In this document: piece by piece, positions 12,701-22,856 of the stretch
Layout: each line of letters starts with the position of its first letter
Position numbering within the stretch: the stretch's first letter is position 1
From: Phocoena phocoena
Taxonomy: Eukaryota > Chordata > Mammalia > Artiodactyla > Phocoenidae
DNA length: 64,000 nucleotides
Direction: 5' to 3'
Assembly: GCF_963924675.1 (NCBI RefSeq)
Contig: NC_089239.1
Span: 10,001-74,000, forward strand
The notes under the pieces: model-generated
Told to the model about the DNA's origin: nothing
Seen by the model: only the letters and a program-made list of their open reading frames with translations
Database searches by the model: none
Position numbers and translations under genes: made by a program

Positions 12701-14385
12701 ATTAATGCCCTGATGCAGCCCATAAATAATGTACTGAAGTCAGCATGAAGGTCCAGACGATGTCACTAATGACCCAAAATGTCTCTTACTAAGGCCCTCA
12801 AATTACCTCTAACTGAGGCCCTAAAGATGTCTATAACTAAGGCCCTGACACTATCTCTAACTAAGACCCTCAAGTTATCTTTAACTGAGCCCATGACAGT
12901 GTCCCTAACAAAGAACCTGACACTGTCTCTAACTAAGGCCCTGAGTCTGTCTTTACCTAACGGACTCATTCTTTCCCCAACTACTCCCTGACGCTGCCCC
13001 TACCCAAGGCCCTGATGGTGTGCCTAATTGCCTGAGCTGTTATTCACTAATACACTGACCCTGTCCATAAGTAATGCCCTGATGATGTCTCTAACGAACA
13101 GCCTGGAGTGTCTCTTACAAAGGCCCTCAAATTTTTCTGTGAGGCCCTGACACTCTCCTTAATTAAGGCCTTGACACTGCCTGTAACTAATGGCCTAATG
13201 CAGCTCCTACCTGAGATGCTGATGCTCTCACTGAGACCTTGAAGTCTCTACCTGAGAAACTGACACTGTCTGTAACTAATTTCCTGGCTTTTTCCTTAAT
13301 TAACATCCTAATTTTTTCCCTAAATAACGCCCTGACACTGGTCCTAACTACGGTCCTGATGCTGACCCTATCTAAGGCCCTGGCGATGTCCCTAATAGAC
13401 TTAGATGTCCCTCACTGTTGGCCTAACCCTGTCCCTCACCAAGGCCATGACCCTCTTCCTAACTAAGTCTGTGATGATGTCTCTACATGAGGCACTGTCA
13501 CTGTCTATAATAACGGCCGACTCTTTCCCTAACACCCTGATGCTGTCCCTAATAGCCTCACGTATCTCTCAATAATGCCCTCATCCTGTCCATAACTAAG
13601 GCCCTGAATATGTCCCTAAGTATGTCTCTGACGCTGTCCTTAACTAAGGCCCTGATGTTCTCTCTACGTAAGGCACTGACACTATCTATAATAATGGCCT
13701 GACCCTTTCCCTAACTAATACCCTGATGCTATCGCTATTTGAGGCCCTGAAGATGCCCCTAATACCCTTAGGTGTTCCTCTGTATCACCCTGATCCTGTC
13801 CATAACTAAGGCCCTGAATACGTCCCTAGTTAAGTCTCTGATGCTGTCCCTAATTAACGCCCTGATGCTGTCTCTACCTCAGAATCTGAAATTCTAATGT
13901 CCTGACTCTCCCTAACTAACATCCTGACGCTGCCCCTAAATGAGGCTCCAACACTCTTCTTAATTAAGGACTTGCTGCTGTCCCTACCTAAAACCCTGAC
14001 ACGGTCTGTAACTAATGACCTGACTCTTTCCCTAACTAACACCCTAGTTTTGGCCCTAACTAACGCCCTGACACTGGTTCTAATTATGGCCATGATGCTG
14101 CTCTAAGGCCCTGAAGATATCCCTAAGTAACAGCCTGAACTGTGTCTAACTAAGGCTCTCACGTTATGTCTAAGTGAAGCACTGACACTGTCCCTAACTT
14201 AGGCCCTGATGCTTTCCTTTATAGTCTAAGCTGTCACTAAATAATGCCCTGATCCTGTCCATAAGTAAGGCTCTGAATATGTCCCTAAGTGCATCTCTGA
14301 CGATGTCCTTAACAGCCTGAACACTTTTCAAGTTATCTCTGAGGCTGTGACACTGGCCCTTCCTAAGGCCTCACCCAAGGTTTGT
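3788..14385. repeat. Minisatellite S, array 1 (about 24 bp monomer, 3.12 kb higher-order repeat)
   Basis: More than 400 degenerate monomers of about 24 bp with core CCCTAACTAAGGCCCTGACA run through the region, with frequent variants such as CTGATGCTGTCC and CTCAGGCC. Diverged landmark monomers recur in a fixed order. The GCTCCTACATCATGCCCTGA type lies near 3823, 5073, 6301, 6958, 8368, 9648, 10313 and 11502. The GGTCTTCACGCTATCCCTAG type lies near 4642, 5868, 7762, 9218 and, in altered form, 11122. After subtracting the inserted SINE the larger period is about 3.12 kb. From about 12.4 kb to 14.4 kb the array is more irregular and fades out around 14385. Recurrent short ORFs rich in Leu and Ser (+) or Arg and Val (-) are only translations of the monomer. 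Confidence 0.92.
8105..8317 (-). mobile_element. CHR-family SINE (cetacean tRNA-derived SINE)
   Basis: A poly(T) run at about 8106-8121 is followed by a GC-rich body with GCGGAAGCTCAGCAGCCATG, GGCATGTGGGATCCT and a terminal CGCCATCAGGGAAGCCC. On the minus strand this reads as a tRNA-related head beginning GGGCTTCCCTGATGGCGCAG and ending in poly(A). It is flanked by a target-site duplication CCTGATCAT(T/G)TCT at 8094-8106 and 8318-8330, made from S-array sequence. This form is very common in dolphins and toothed whales (recognised from memory, not searched) and is the strongest taxonomic clue here. The equivalent S monomer near 11455 has no insertion, so this is a private insertion in one higher-order unit. 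Confidence 0.9.
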
Positions 14386-15504
14386 CCCAGGCTGCTGGGC
14401 AGTTTTCTCTTGTCCGCATCTCTAGCCAGCTGCCTGCCATCAGCCACTCTAAGATTCTGCAATGCAGTGGTCCCACGTGGGATATGCCTGTGTAGGCTCA
14501 CCTGCCGGAGGAGAGTCATGGCCACTCCGCCCTCCAGGGGACTGCAGCTCAGGGTAGGAGCCTCTCAAGCCAGTGTCTGGACACAGGGTTCTGTGTCCTT
14601 CTTTGTTGTAAATCCCTTGGAGTTACCTCTAACATTTTTGAATGGATATTCCCCCCTCTGCATATTTATAATATAAATTATTTACCACATTAAAATCCAG
14701 GAAAGACATTCTTAGAATGAGCAGGAGAACACTGGATGCCCCCCCACAATGATCTATTACTTGGAGGATTTAAAATTCTAATGAGAACACACTCACTCTC
14801 CTCACCTTCTTGGGCGTCAGCACAAGGTGGGAATCAGCTGCATCCTTTATTTATCCCTCTGATTTTCCAGAACCTTTCCTTCCAGGAGAAATTTCTGAGC
14901 TCTTCGGGAGCTGTGAGTGGTGGCCGTCAGGTAAATCTGGTACTGAAAAGCAAGAGGAAGAGAGACAGAGGAGGAGATGAGAATCGGTGATGAGGAGAAG
15001 CAGTGGCGTCCAAGTTCAATCACAGGCTGAGAGTCTGGGTTAGTCTCCAGCGAAGCTAAGGACCACCAGGATCTGGCCCCACTGGCCTTGTCACCTGGTG
15101 TGGGGACTGGGGACAGCCAAACCCCCATGGCCACTCTCAGAGAAATCAGGGAGGTGGGAGGGCGCCCCTGAGAGCCAGATGGAAAATGGTCATGCTGTGA
15201 AATAATAAGATGCTCTTTCAGAAAAGTGAAGACGGTTCTCTTGGTTCTCAAAGACTTGCAAATACTTTGTGTCCTTCTGGAGGCATGCTGAAGCCTTCAG
15301 CCTTTGAGGGCAGTAATGGGAGTGCATCTGCGCTCAAAACCATCCAGCACTCACTCCCTCAGGGTGCTGAGGATGACCCGTGTCCACCCCTCGGGTGCTG
15401 TGGGGCCTGAAATCCCCTGATCACCGAGGATGGGAGGGGCCGCACAGACATTCCACTGGACCACCGGGGCCTTGGCTGCTGGGCTACAGTCCTTTATCAC
15501 ATAC
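14386..15504. other. Unclassified intervening DNA
   Basis: Non-tandem DNA between minisatellite S and a LINE-1. It includes an AT-rich patch near 14640-14700 and mixed-composition sequence after it. ORFs such as 14347-14676 (+) and 14847-15251 (-) overlap on opposite strands and resemble no family I know. I see no repeat family, splice structure or RNA gene that I can name. Confidence 0.5.
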
Positions 15505-15838
15505 ATGGTTTGCAAACATCTTGGGCCATTTTGGATGGTGGATTATCTTATTCTTTGCTCCTTTTATACACAACTGTTTTTCATTCTGAGGAAGTCCAAT
15601 TCATTTATTTTGTCTTTTGTTGCTTGTTCTTCTGGTAGATCTAAGAAATCATGACCAAATCCAAGGTCATGAAGATTTACTCTCATGTTTTCTTCTATAA
15701 GTTTTATAATTTTGGTTCTTGCATCTAGGCCTTTGGTCCATTTTTTGTTGATTTTGTATATGGGGTGGGGGGGCGGTAAGGGTCCAACTTTCCTCTTCTG
15801 CATCTTGTATCCAGTTGTTCCAGAACCTGTGCTCACTG
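15505..15838 (-). mobile_element. LINE-1 ORF2 fragment, inverted 5' portion
   Basis: The minus strand encodes LINE-1 ORF2 sequence between the reverse transcriptase and the C-terminal region. The ORF at 15564-15872 (-) includes the runs KGLDARTKIIKLIEENMRV and ATKDKINELDFLRMK, which match the usual L1 ORF2 pattern of this segment. It abuts a plus-strand LINE-1 segment that continues ORF2 where this one stops, so both belong to one insertion with an inverted 5' end. The left edge near 15505 is approximate. Confidence 0.85.
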
Positions 15839-15840
15839 TT

Positions 15841-16832
15841 TGGGAGAAAATACCTGCAAATGATGCCACCAAAAAGGGCTTAATTCTAAAATATACAAAC
15901 AGTTCATACCACTCAAAAACAAATTAAAAAATAGGCAGAATTTTAGAAGGTCTAAATAGACATTTCTCCAAGGACATACAGATGGCCAAGAGTCACGTGA
16001 AAACATGCTCCACATCACTAATTATTAGAGAATGCAAATCAAAACTACAGTGAGTTATTACCTCGTAGTGGTCAGAATGGCCATCATTAAAATGTCTAGA
16101 AATAAATGCTGGAAGGGGTGTGGAGAAAAGGGAACCCTCCTGGACTACTGGTGGGAATGTAAATTGATGCAGCCACTATGGAAAAGAGTATGGAGGTTCC
16201 TCAAAAACTAAAAATACAATTAACATATGAACCAGCAATCCCACTCCTGGGCACGCATCCAGAAAAAACTATAATTCGAAAAGATACATGCACCCCAGCA
16301 TTCACAGCAGCACTATTCACAATAGTCAAGACATGGAAGCAACCTGAATGTCTCTCAACAGATGAATGGATATAGAAGATGTGGTACATATATACAATGG
16401 AATATTACTCAGCCATAAAACAACATGAAATAATGCCATCTGCAGCTACATGGATGGACCTAGAGATTATTATACAAAGTGAAGTAAGTCAGAGAACAAC
16501 ACATACCATATGATATCACTTATATGTGGATTATAAAATGAGACCCAAATGAACCCATCTACAGAACAAAAACACACTCACAAATATAGAAAACAGACTT
16601 GTGGTTGTCAAGGGAAAGACAGGGGAGAGGGATGGATTGAGAGCTTGGGATTAGTAGATGCAAATTATTATATATAGGATGGATAAACAAGGTCTTACTG
16701 TACAGCACAGGGAACTGTATTCAATACCCTGTAATTAACCATAATGGAAAAGAATATGAAAAATATGTATATATGTATGTTTGTATATATGAATCACTTT
16801 GCTGTACAGTAGAAATTAAAACAACATTGTAG
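15841..16832 (+). mobile_element. LINE-1 3' portion (ORF2 C-terminus and 3' UTR)
   Basis: The sequence begins GGGAGAAAATACCTGCAAAT and runs through GACATTTCTCCAAGGACATA, CAAATCAAAACTACAGTGAG and GGAATATTACTCAGCCATAA, all typical of the L1 ORF2 C-terminus, with a short open stretch at 16178-16375. The 3' UTR ends at CTTTGCTGTACAGTAGAAAT without a poly(A) tail. The end coincides with the start of the segmental duplication at about 16842, so the tail was probably removed by that rearrangement. It is dead: ORF2 is truncated and frameshifted. Confidence 0.88.
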
Positions 16833-17569
16833 GCGCACGGACACTCCCGTCAGACTCAAGGTGACCTCTGGAGCCAGGACACAGGCCCAGCCTCTCTGTG
16901 GGCAGGCAAACTCACACCGCACAGGCCCTGGCACAGTGCCCGTTCCGTGGGGTCAGCTGGGTGCACGCAGTTAAGCCAGTGTCTGTGTGTATCAGCCTGT
17001 AACCACAGACCACACTGTCCTGCTCTGCTCACAAGAGTGAGGCCAATGGAGGGACAACAGGGGTTGGAACAAAGACAGGTCATGGTCCGGCTGGGTGAGA
17101 AAGGGTCCAAGGAGCGAGAACACGGCAGCCCTTGCCTGGCGAGCCGAGAGTTACATCCACCCTGTGGGCAGCCCCTCTCCCCACGTCCCGAGGTAAGGCT
17201 GCATTTCCTGCACCCTGGGCAGTGTCATGTCAGTGTATAGAGCAGGATGCACAGCAGTGCATGCAACAGGCCTGATGCCTGTCCTTGCCATGTACTTGGG
17301 GGCTTCCTGAGGGTGGAACATCCTGAGAGGACACGGGCCGACCCGGGGAGGATGTAGGGGTGAAGCGTTTGGGAGCCTCTGGAGGGGATCCTCACCTGTC
17401 TGCACAGGTGGACTGAGGACACCGACCAAGGGTGGGCAGGCAGGGAGACCCGGAAGGGTCCTAGGACTTCCCAATATAAAGGACTTCCCTTTCTTCCCTG
17501 TTGTGGATGACTTGGATGTGGTAGAAACAGCAGGATTTGGGAAGTTCAATTTTCCACATCATTCCACCA

Positions 17570-18235
17570 AAAAAAACTGTTAGAAATAATAAATGAATTC
17601 AGTAAAGACACAAAATCAGTACACACAGCTCAACTGCATTTCTAAACACTAATAATGAACCAAAAGAAAGAGAAAAAAAACCCTATTAACAACTGCATCA
17701 TAAAGAACAAAATACCAAGGAATAAATTTAACCGAGGATGTGAAAGACCTGAAAAATTTAAGACACTCATGAAGACATTGAAGAAGACACAAGTCAGTGG
17801 AAAGACTCCCCGTGCTCATGGAATGCAAGAACTACTGTTGCTAAAATGTCCGTTCTACCCAAAGCAGTGCACAAAGGGAAGGCAGGCCGTCCTGAAGTCC
17901 CAATGGTGTTTTTCACAGAAATGGAGCAAATCCTCCTAAGATGTGTGTGGAGCCACAAAGGACCCCGAAGAGCCAAGTCGACACTGAGAAAAGAGAACGG
18001 GCTGCAGGCATCTCCCTCCCTGACTTCACACTTCACATCACGAAGCTACAGTCCCCAAAACAGTGCGGAACTGGCTCAAAACAGGCGCACAGACCAGAGG
18101 GACGGGACGGAGAGCCCAGAACCCATCCCGCAGGGTGGGGGGGGGGAGGGGGAGGGAGCCGTTAAGTTACGACAAGGGGGCCAGGGACACACCGAGCGGA
18201 AGGGCAGCCCCACGGTAAACGGTGCGGGGAAGACT
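17570..18235 (+). mobile_element. Old LINE-1 (L1-A) ORF2 fragment, first part, copy 1
   Basis: It starts at CTGTTAGAAATAATAAATGA and continues through AATAAATTTAACCGAGGATG, TGAAGAAGACACAAGTCAGT and TTTTTCACAGAAATGGAGCA, matching the LINE-1 ORF2 segment downstream of the reverse transcriptase. Frameshifts and stops are frequent. The last 150 bases (about 18080-18235) still align to L1 but have become unusually GC-rich, including a G10 run at 18137-18146. Confidence 0.8.
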
Positions 18236-18640
18236 GCACACCCCATAACTCACGCGGCTCCACCGCACACCAGCCTGACCAAAAACACAGCTTTGCACAC
18301 CAAGCCCTTCCTGGGTCGCATGAAGACGGACCCCTGCAGCCGTCAGTCGCCCCCAGGAAGCTTCTCCCAACTTTTCCTCACTGTCTCCTCACGTGTTCCT
18401 CCGGCGTCGCCTGCGTCCTCAGGAAAACCAGCTCCCATCAGCGTGGATGCAGCCCCATGTTGTCCTGAAGCCGAAACCCAAGCGAGTCGTTGAGGAGACC
18501 GAGCACCCGTCAGCAGCCACAACCCGGTGGTGCCTGAGGAGACACAACTCCCCTCAGCTGCGCTCAGAGCTGGGTCCGCGGGGAACATGCATGCACGTGG
18601 GTCACTGGAGACAGTGACCCTGCTGTCAGAACTGCAGAAC
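18236..18640. other. GC-rich, CpG-containing segment within L1-A, copy 1
   Basis: About 400 bases of GC-rich sequence interrupt LINE-1 ORF2 homology. The counterpart in copy 2 is 41876-42330, which is longer near its right end. The segment contains internally similar phrases such as CCTGAGGAGACACAACTCCC and GTTGAGGAGACCGAGCACCC, suggesting a decayed short tandem repeat. ORFs here (17846-18493 +, 18343-18750 -) cover both strands and look like GC-rich chance frames. I cannot name the element. Confidence 0.6.
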
Positions 18641-19150
18641 CCATTTAATTGTGGAAATTCAAACAATTGAAGACAATATTCCATAGCTTCTCCAAAGTAG
18701 TTAAGGAACAGTGAATTGGAAACCATATGGAATAAAATGAATGTAGACACAAGCTTTACAACTTACACAAAATGCACTCAAAATGATGCAGAGACAAGTT
18801 TTAAATGCAAAACTATTCAAAATTATAGGAGAAAACATAAAAGAAAATTGATATGAGCTTGGGCTTGGTCATGTCCATCACAAGCTTTGTGGTTTTAACA
18901 CACAACACAAAAAAGCAGGATTCTGTGGACTTTATAAAATTAAAGGTTTCTACTGTGTGAAAAACCTCATTCAGAAAATCGAAGACAACACACACTGGGG
19001 GAAAAAAGCTTCAAACATATCTAATAAAGAATTTGTCTCAAAATATACAAAGAACTACAACACAACCCCATTAAAAATAGGGAATGCTCTAAATAGACAC
19101 CTGGTCAAAGAAGGTACAGAGATAGTAAACAAAACTATGCCCAGGACTGG
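18641..19150 (+). mobile_element. Old LINE-1 (L1-A) ORF2 fragment, second part, copy 1
   Basis: ORF2 homology resumes after the GC-rich insert. Phrases include AAAATTATAGGAGAAAACAT, TTTATAAAATTAAAGGTTTC, AACCTCATTCAGAAAATCGA and GCTCTAAATAGACACCTGGT, in the order expected of L1 ORF2 toward its C-terminus. It is strongly decayed with many indels. About 100 bases of unassigned sequence separate it from the next LINE-1. Confidence 0.75.
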
Positions 19151-19284
19151 GAGGCAGAGAAACAGTGGTCCATTCAACTCCCTGAGTCATGTGTGACCCA
19201 GGACTAGTCCTGTCCTTCCTGGAGATCTCAGAGAGATGGGGAGGGAGGAAGAGGAAGAGGGCGGATTCTTCTTAAACCTAATTC

Positions 19285-21275
19285 TAACCCAGACCACTCT
19301 CACCACTTTCATTCAACATGGTCTAGGAAGTCCTAGACATAGTAATTACATGAGAAAAATAAATAAAAGGAATCCAATGACAGAGGAAAAAGTAAAACTG
19401 TCACTCTTTGTAGATGAGATGATGTTTTAAATTTCATTTATTTATTTATTCATTCATTTATTTATTCTGGTTGTGCTGGGTCGTAGTTGTGGCAGGTGAG
19501 CTCCTTAGTTGCGGCAGGCAGGCTCCTTAGTTGTGGCATGCAAACGCTTAGTTGTGGCATGCATGTGGGATCTAGTTCCCTGACCAGGGATCGAACCCAG
19601 GCCCCCTGCATTGGAAGTGTGGAGTGTTAACCACTGGACCACTGGTGAAGTCTCGACATGATGTTTTATATAGAAAATCCTTAAGATGACCCCCCAAAAC
19701 AAATAGAATTCATTGGAAAATTCAGTTAAGTTGCAGGATACAAAATTAACCTATAGAAATCAGTTGCATCTCTATCCACTGGCAACAAACTTTCAAAATG
19801 AGAAATTAAGAAAACAAACCCATTGCCAATGGTATTAACAAAAATGAAATATCTAGGAATACATCTAACCCCGGAGGTAAAAGACCTGTACTCAGAAAAC
19901 TGGAAGACACTGATGAAAGAAATTAGAGACGACACAAACAAATGGACAGATATAATGTGTTCATGGATTGGAAGAATTCATATTGTTAAAATGATTCCAC
20001 ACCCCAGAGCAATCTAGAGATTGGATGCCATTCTTATCAAAATACCAGTGGAATTTTATGAGAACTACAACAGAGAAGTCTAATATGTGTAAGGAAACAG
20101 AAAAGAACCTGATTAGTCAATACGCTCTTAAGAAAGAAGCACAAACTTGGACATATCACACTCCGCTTCAAACTATACTACATATCTAGAATAATCAAGA
20201 CAGCATGGTATAGGAGCAAAAGAAATAAACATAGATCCATGGAATAGAAATGAGAGCCCCAAAATAAACATAGGCATATATGGTCAATTCATCTATGACA
20301 ACAGAGGTGAGACTATACAATGGGGAAAAGATAGCCTCTTCAATGAATGGTGGTGGGAAAACTGGACAACTACATGCACAAGAATCAAACTGGAATCCGT
20401 TCTTATACCACCTACACAAGCAACCTCAAAGTGAATCAAATACTTCAATGTAAGACCTGAAGCCATAGAGCTCCTCGAAGAAAACATAAGCAGTATACTC
20501 TTTGACATCTGTCTTAGCAATATTTTCTGGATCTGTCTCCCCATGCAAGGGGAACAAAAGCAGAATAAACCAGTGGGACTCCACCCAACTTTAAAGCTTT
20601 CCAATGGCAAAGGAAACCAACCACAAAATGAAGAGGCAGCCTACCGAATATGAGAAAATCGTTGCAAACAATATGTCTGAAAAGGGGTTCATATCCAAAA
20701 TAGATGAAGAACCACACAACTGAACCTCCAAAACCAAGAAACCCAATTAAAACATTTTTCCAAAGAGTACGTACAGATGACCAAGAGACATATGAAACTA
20801 TGACCAATATCATTTATCATCAGGGAAATGCACATCAAAATAACAATGAGATTATCACCTCACACATAAAAACTTGGCTATCGTCCAATAGACAATAAAT
20901 AACAAGCCTTGGCGAGGATGAGGAAAACCCTCACGCATTCTCTTGGGAATTTTCATTGGTGCAGCCACTGTGGAAAACAGTACAGAGGTTCCTCAAGAAA
21001 TTAAAAATAGAACTACCATATGCTGCAAGAATTACACTTGGGGGTATCTTTCTGAAGGAAACAAAAACACGAGTTCAAAAAGATATACACAGGGAGATCA
21101 GCTTGGTGCTTTGTGACCACCTAGAGGGGTGGGATATGGAGGGTGGAAGGAAGGGAGACGCAAGAGGGAAGAGATATGGGAACATATGTATATGTATAAC
21201 TGATTCACTTTGTTATAAAGCAGAAACTAACACACCACTACAAAGCAATTATACTCCAATAAAGATTTAGAAAAA
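19285..21275 (+). mobile_element. LINE-1 (L1-B), 3' half with 3' end, copy 1
   Basis: ORF2 homology starts at ACCACTCTCACCACTTTCAT and is interrupted by a SINE (19430-19654). It resumes at ATGATGTTTTATATAGAAAA and runs to the 3' end AACACACCACTACAAAGCAA, CTCCAATAAAGATTTAG and an A-rich tail. Open pieces remain at 19823-20017 and 20956-21270. The 3' end matches the L1 type common in cetartiodactyl genomes. The element is 5'-truncated and carries multiple frameshifts. Confidence 0.88.
19430..19654 (-). mobile_element. CHR/Bov-tA-like SINE inserted in L1-B, copy 1
   Basis: The minus strand shows a tRNA-like head with an A-box-like TGGTCCAGTGG and a B-box GGGTTCGATCCC (complement near 19588-19599). 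A body of four related GTGGCA/GCGGCA-type phrases and an AAATAAATAAAT tail follow. The target-site duplication core ATGATGTTTTA lies at 19419-19429 and 19658-19668, inside L1 ORF2. The same insertion is in copy 2 at 43121-43338. Confidence 0.87.
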
Positions 21276-21289
21276 AAAAGAAAACAAAA

Positions 21290-22856
21290 AATACGGGAAT
21301 GCATCTAAATGAAATCCACAATGGACACTTAGGTTTATCTTGTATGTCTGAACCACAGTTACTCATTTTTGACAGTCAAATGCATTCCCCTCCTCAATGC
21401 CAAAGCAGATGTACAATTCATATCCAAAAGACAACAAAACAGGCCACTTTGGTCAGTAAAATTTAAGTTAAACCATGTATAAGCCAGAGTGACTTCCTCA
21501 CACCTCAAAATGTGAAGAGTTTTTTTCCTCTTTTGATTACAAGTCTTTCAATAGAAAGCATTGATGATGAAAATGTCAATCCCTCAGTGCCAGAATGATT
21601 CAGCTGTTTGGCCCACATGTAGATCGTGTCCCTCAGCGCTAGGCCTCCTTTATATTTGCCTAGTTAATCTACATTGGGGGAATACTGATCAGGTATCGTG
21701 AACATGCTCAGAGGAATGTTAATGAGAAAATGCTTTATATAGGCCATACATTTTATTATTCATACCCAATTGTCACACAAGCATTGCACATGTGCTTTTA
21801 GCAGTAGACCTAAAGCAAACAGTGATACATCATGAGTAGTTACATTCTCATAACTTCACTAGGTAATTTTCCTTTCCTCTTAAACATCAGGGCAAAATGA
21901 AGCCAACACAGTAACTTTCATAAATACACACTTCCATACAGAAGTGTCATTTATCCAATTGCTCCAAGTCCTAAGTAGCTTGAGGGGAAGGACTTCCCTG
22001 TGTCTGGAAAACACAGATCAAAGCCAGTAACAAAAAAACACAAAAACATTATAACCATATTCACCAGTTCACTCAGTAACCAATCCTTCTGTTAAGTTTT
22101 TATGAAGCCATCCGACTCTCAATTAAGATTTTTCATTTCTTACCCAGTGTGGCATTATGATATGAAATTTATCAGAGACCTCTGCTTGCCAAAAGGTCCT
22201 TCACATAGATATTCTTGAAGATGGAGCACTTTTGCAAAGTGTTAGAGCACAACAGTAACTATCTCTAAATCACATAAAGACTTAAAAGGTCATGGTTAAA
22301 CATTTGACCACAATGTAAATGACAAAAGAAACCATTATTGCCGTTACATACAACATTTAAAAATAACTAGAATTATGACTGATAAAATTTTACCAGGACA
22401 TACTAGCTTTTTAGGAATTCCATGTAATGTAACATACTAATCAAACATTTCTCTCTGAGATGGCTCAAGGGCCTTTGAAAGCAGCTCAAAGTTAGCTGGA
22501 GATCAAAAGAACTGTTAGAATTGGCCAAACAATACTTATTCACTGAACCAAAGTAAAGAGATTTCGAACAACAATACAGATCACAGACAGGCAGAGAAAC
22601 TCACAAGCTGTTCACAATCAAAAGCAGCATTCCAAGAAAACTTTGGAGAGAGAAAGCAAATCCAGGCTTGCCCTAACCCACTTCCAACAAAATCCATCTT
22701 AGAAAATCCTGGTCATGCACAACTCTTTCCTCAGTGTTCCCTTTGCACAAATGTTGATCACTTTCTGTATCCATCTTATGTTGCCCCGTACTGTTTTCCG
22801 CATTCAGACACAACCAGCTCTACTACAAAGGAACTTTCTTTTCCCTTTGTACCATC
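21290..22856. other. Unclassified AT-rich DNA, copy 1
   Basis: About 1.57 kb of AT-rich sequence that is nearly the same as 44990-46548. It contains no long ORF; 22715-22927 (+) runs across the array boundary. On the minus strand an AATAATAAAATGTATGGCC stretch (about 21745) resembles a polyadenylation region. The right part could belong to the antisense endogenous retrovirus seen beyond copy 2, because the gag-like frame at 46514-46738 crosses the homology boundary. I cannot assign it to a family. Confidence 0.5.

Larger units (their letters stand above)
16842..22856 (+). repeat. Segmental duplication, copy 1
   Basis: This block is colinear and direct with 37668-46548. Left part 16842-17466 pairs with 37668-38300 (shared CTCAAGGTGACCTCTGGAGC), and 17466-22856 pairs with 41097-46548 (shared CTTCCCAATATAAAGGACTT). 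Identity looks around 90-95% by eye. Copy 1 lacks the 2.8 kb that separates the two parts in copy 2. All nested LINE-1 and SINE insertions are shared, so they predate the duplication. The right end is the first base of the 22 bp array. Confidence 0.9.

Noticed and set aside
3788..14385. CRISPR array or bacterial direct repeats
   Set aside because: Repeats are contiguous degenerate monomers without unique spacers, in a mammalian context.
3788..14385. True interstitial telomere repeat
   Set aside because: CCCTAA words occur once per 24 bp monomer, not as adjacent hexamers; kept only as a weak observation.
17846..18493. 215-codon ORF across L1-A and the GC-rich insert
   Set aside because: It spans a LINE-1 ORF2 fragment and unrelated GC-rich DNA, and the duplicate at 41481-41873 ends early.
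19588..19599. tRNA gene suggested by the GGGTTCGATCCC B-box
   Set aside because: It is the tRNA-derived head of a SINE with a target-site duplication, and no intact cloverleaf is present.
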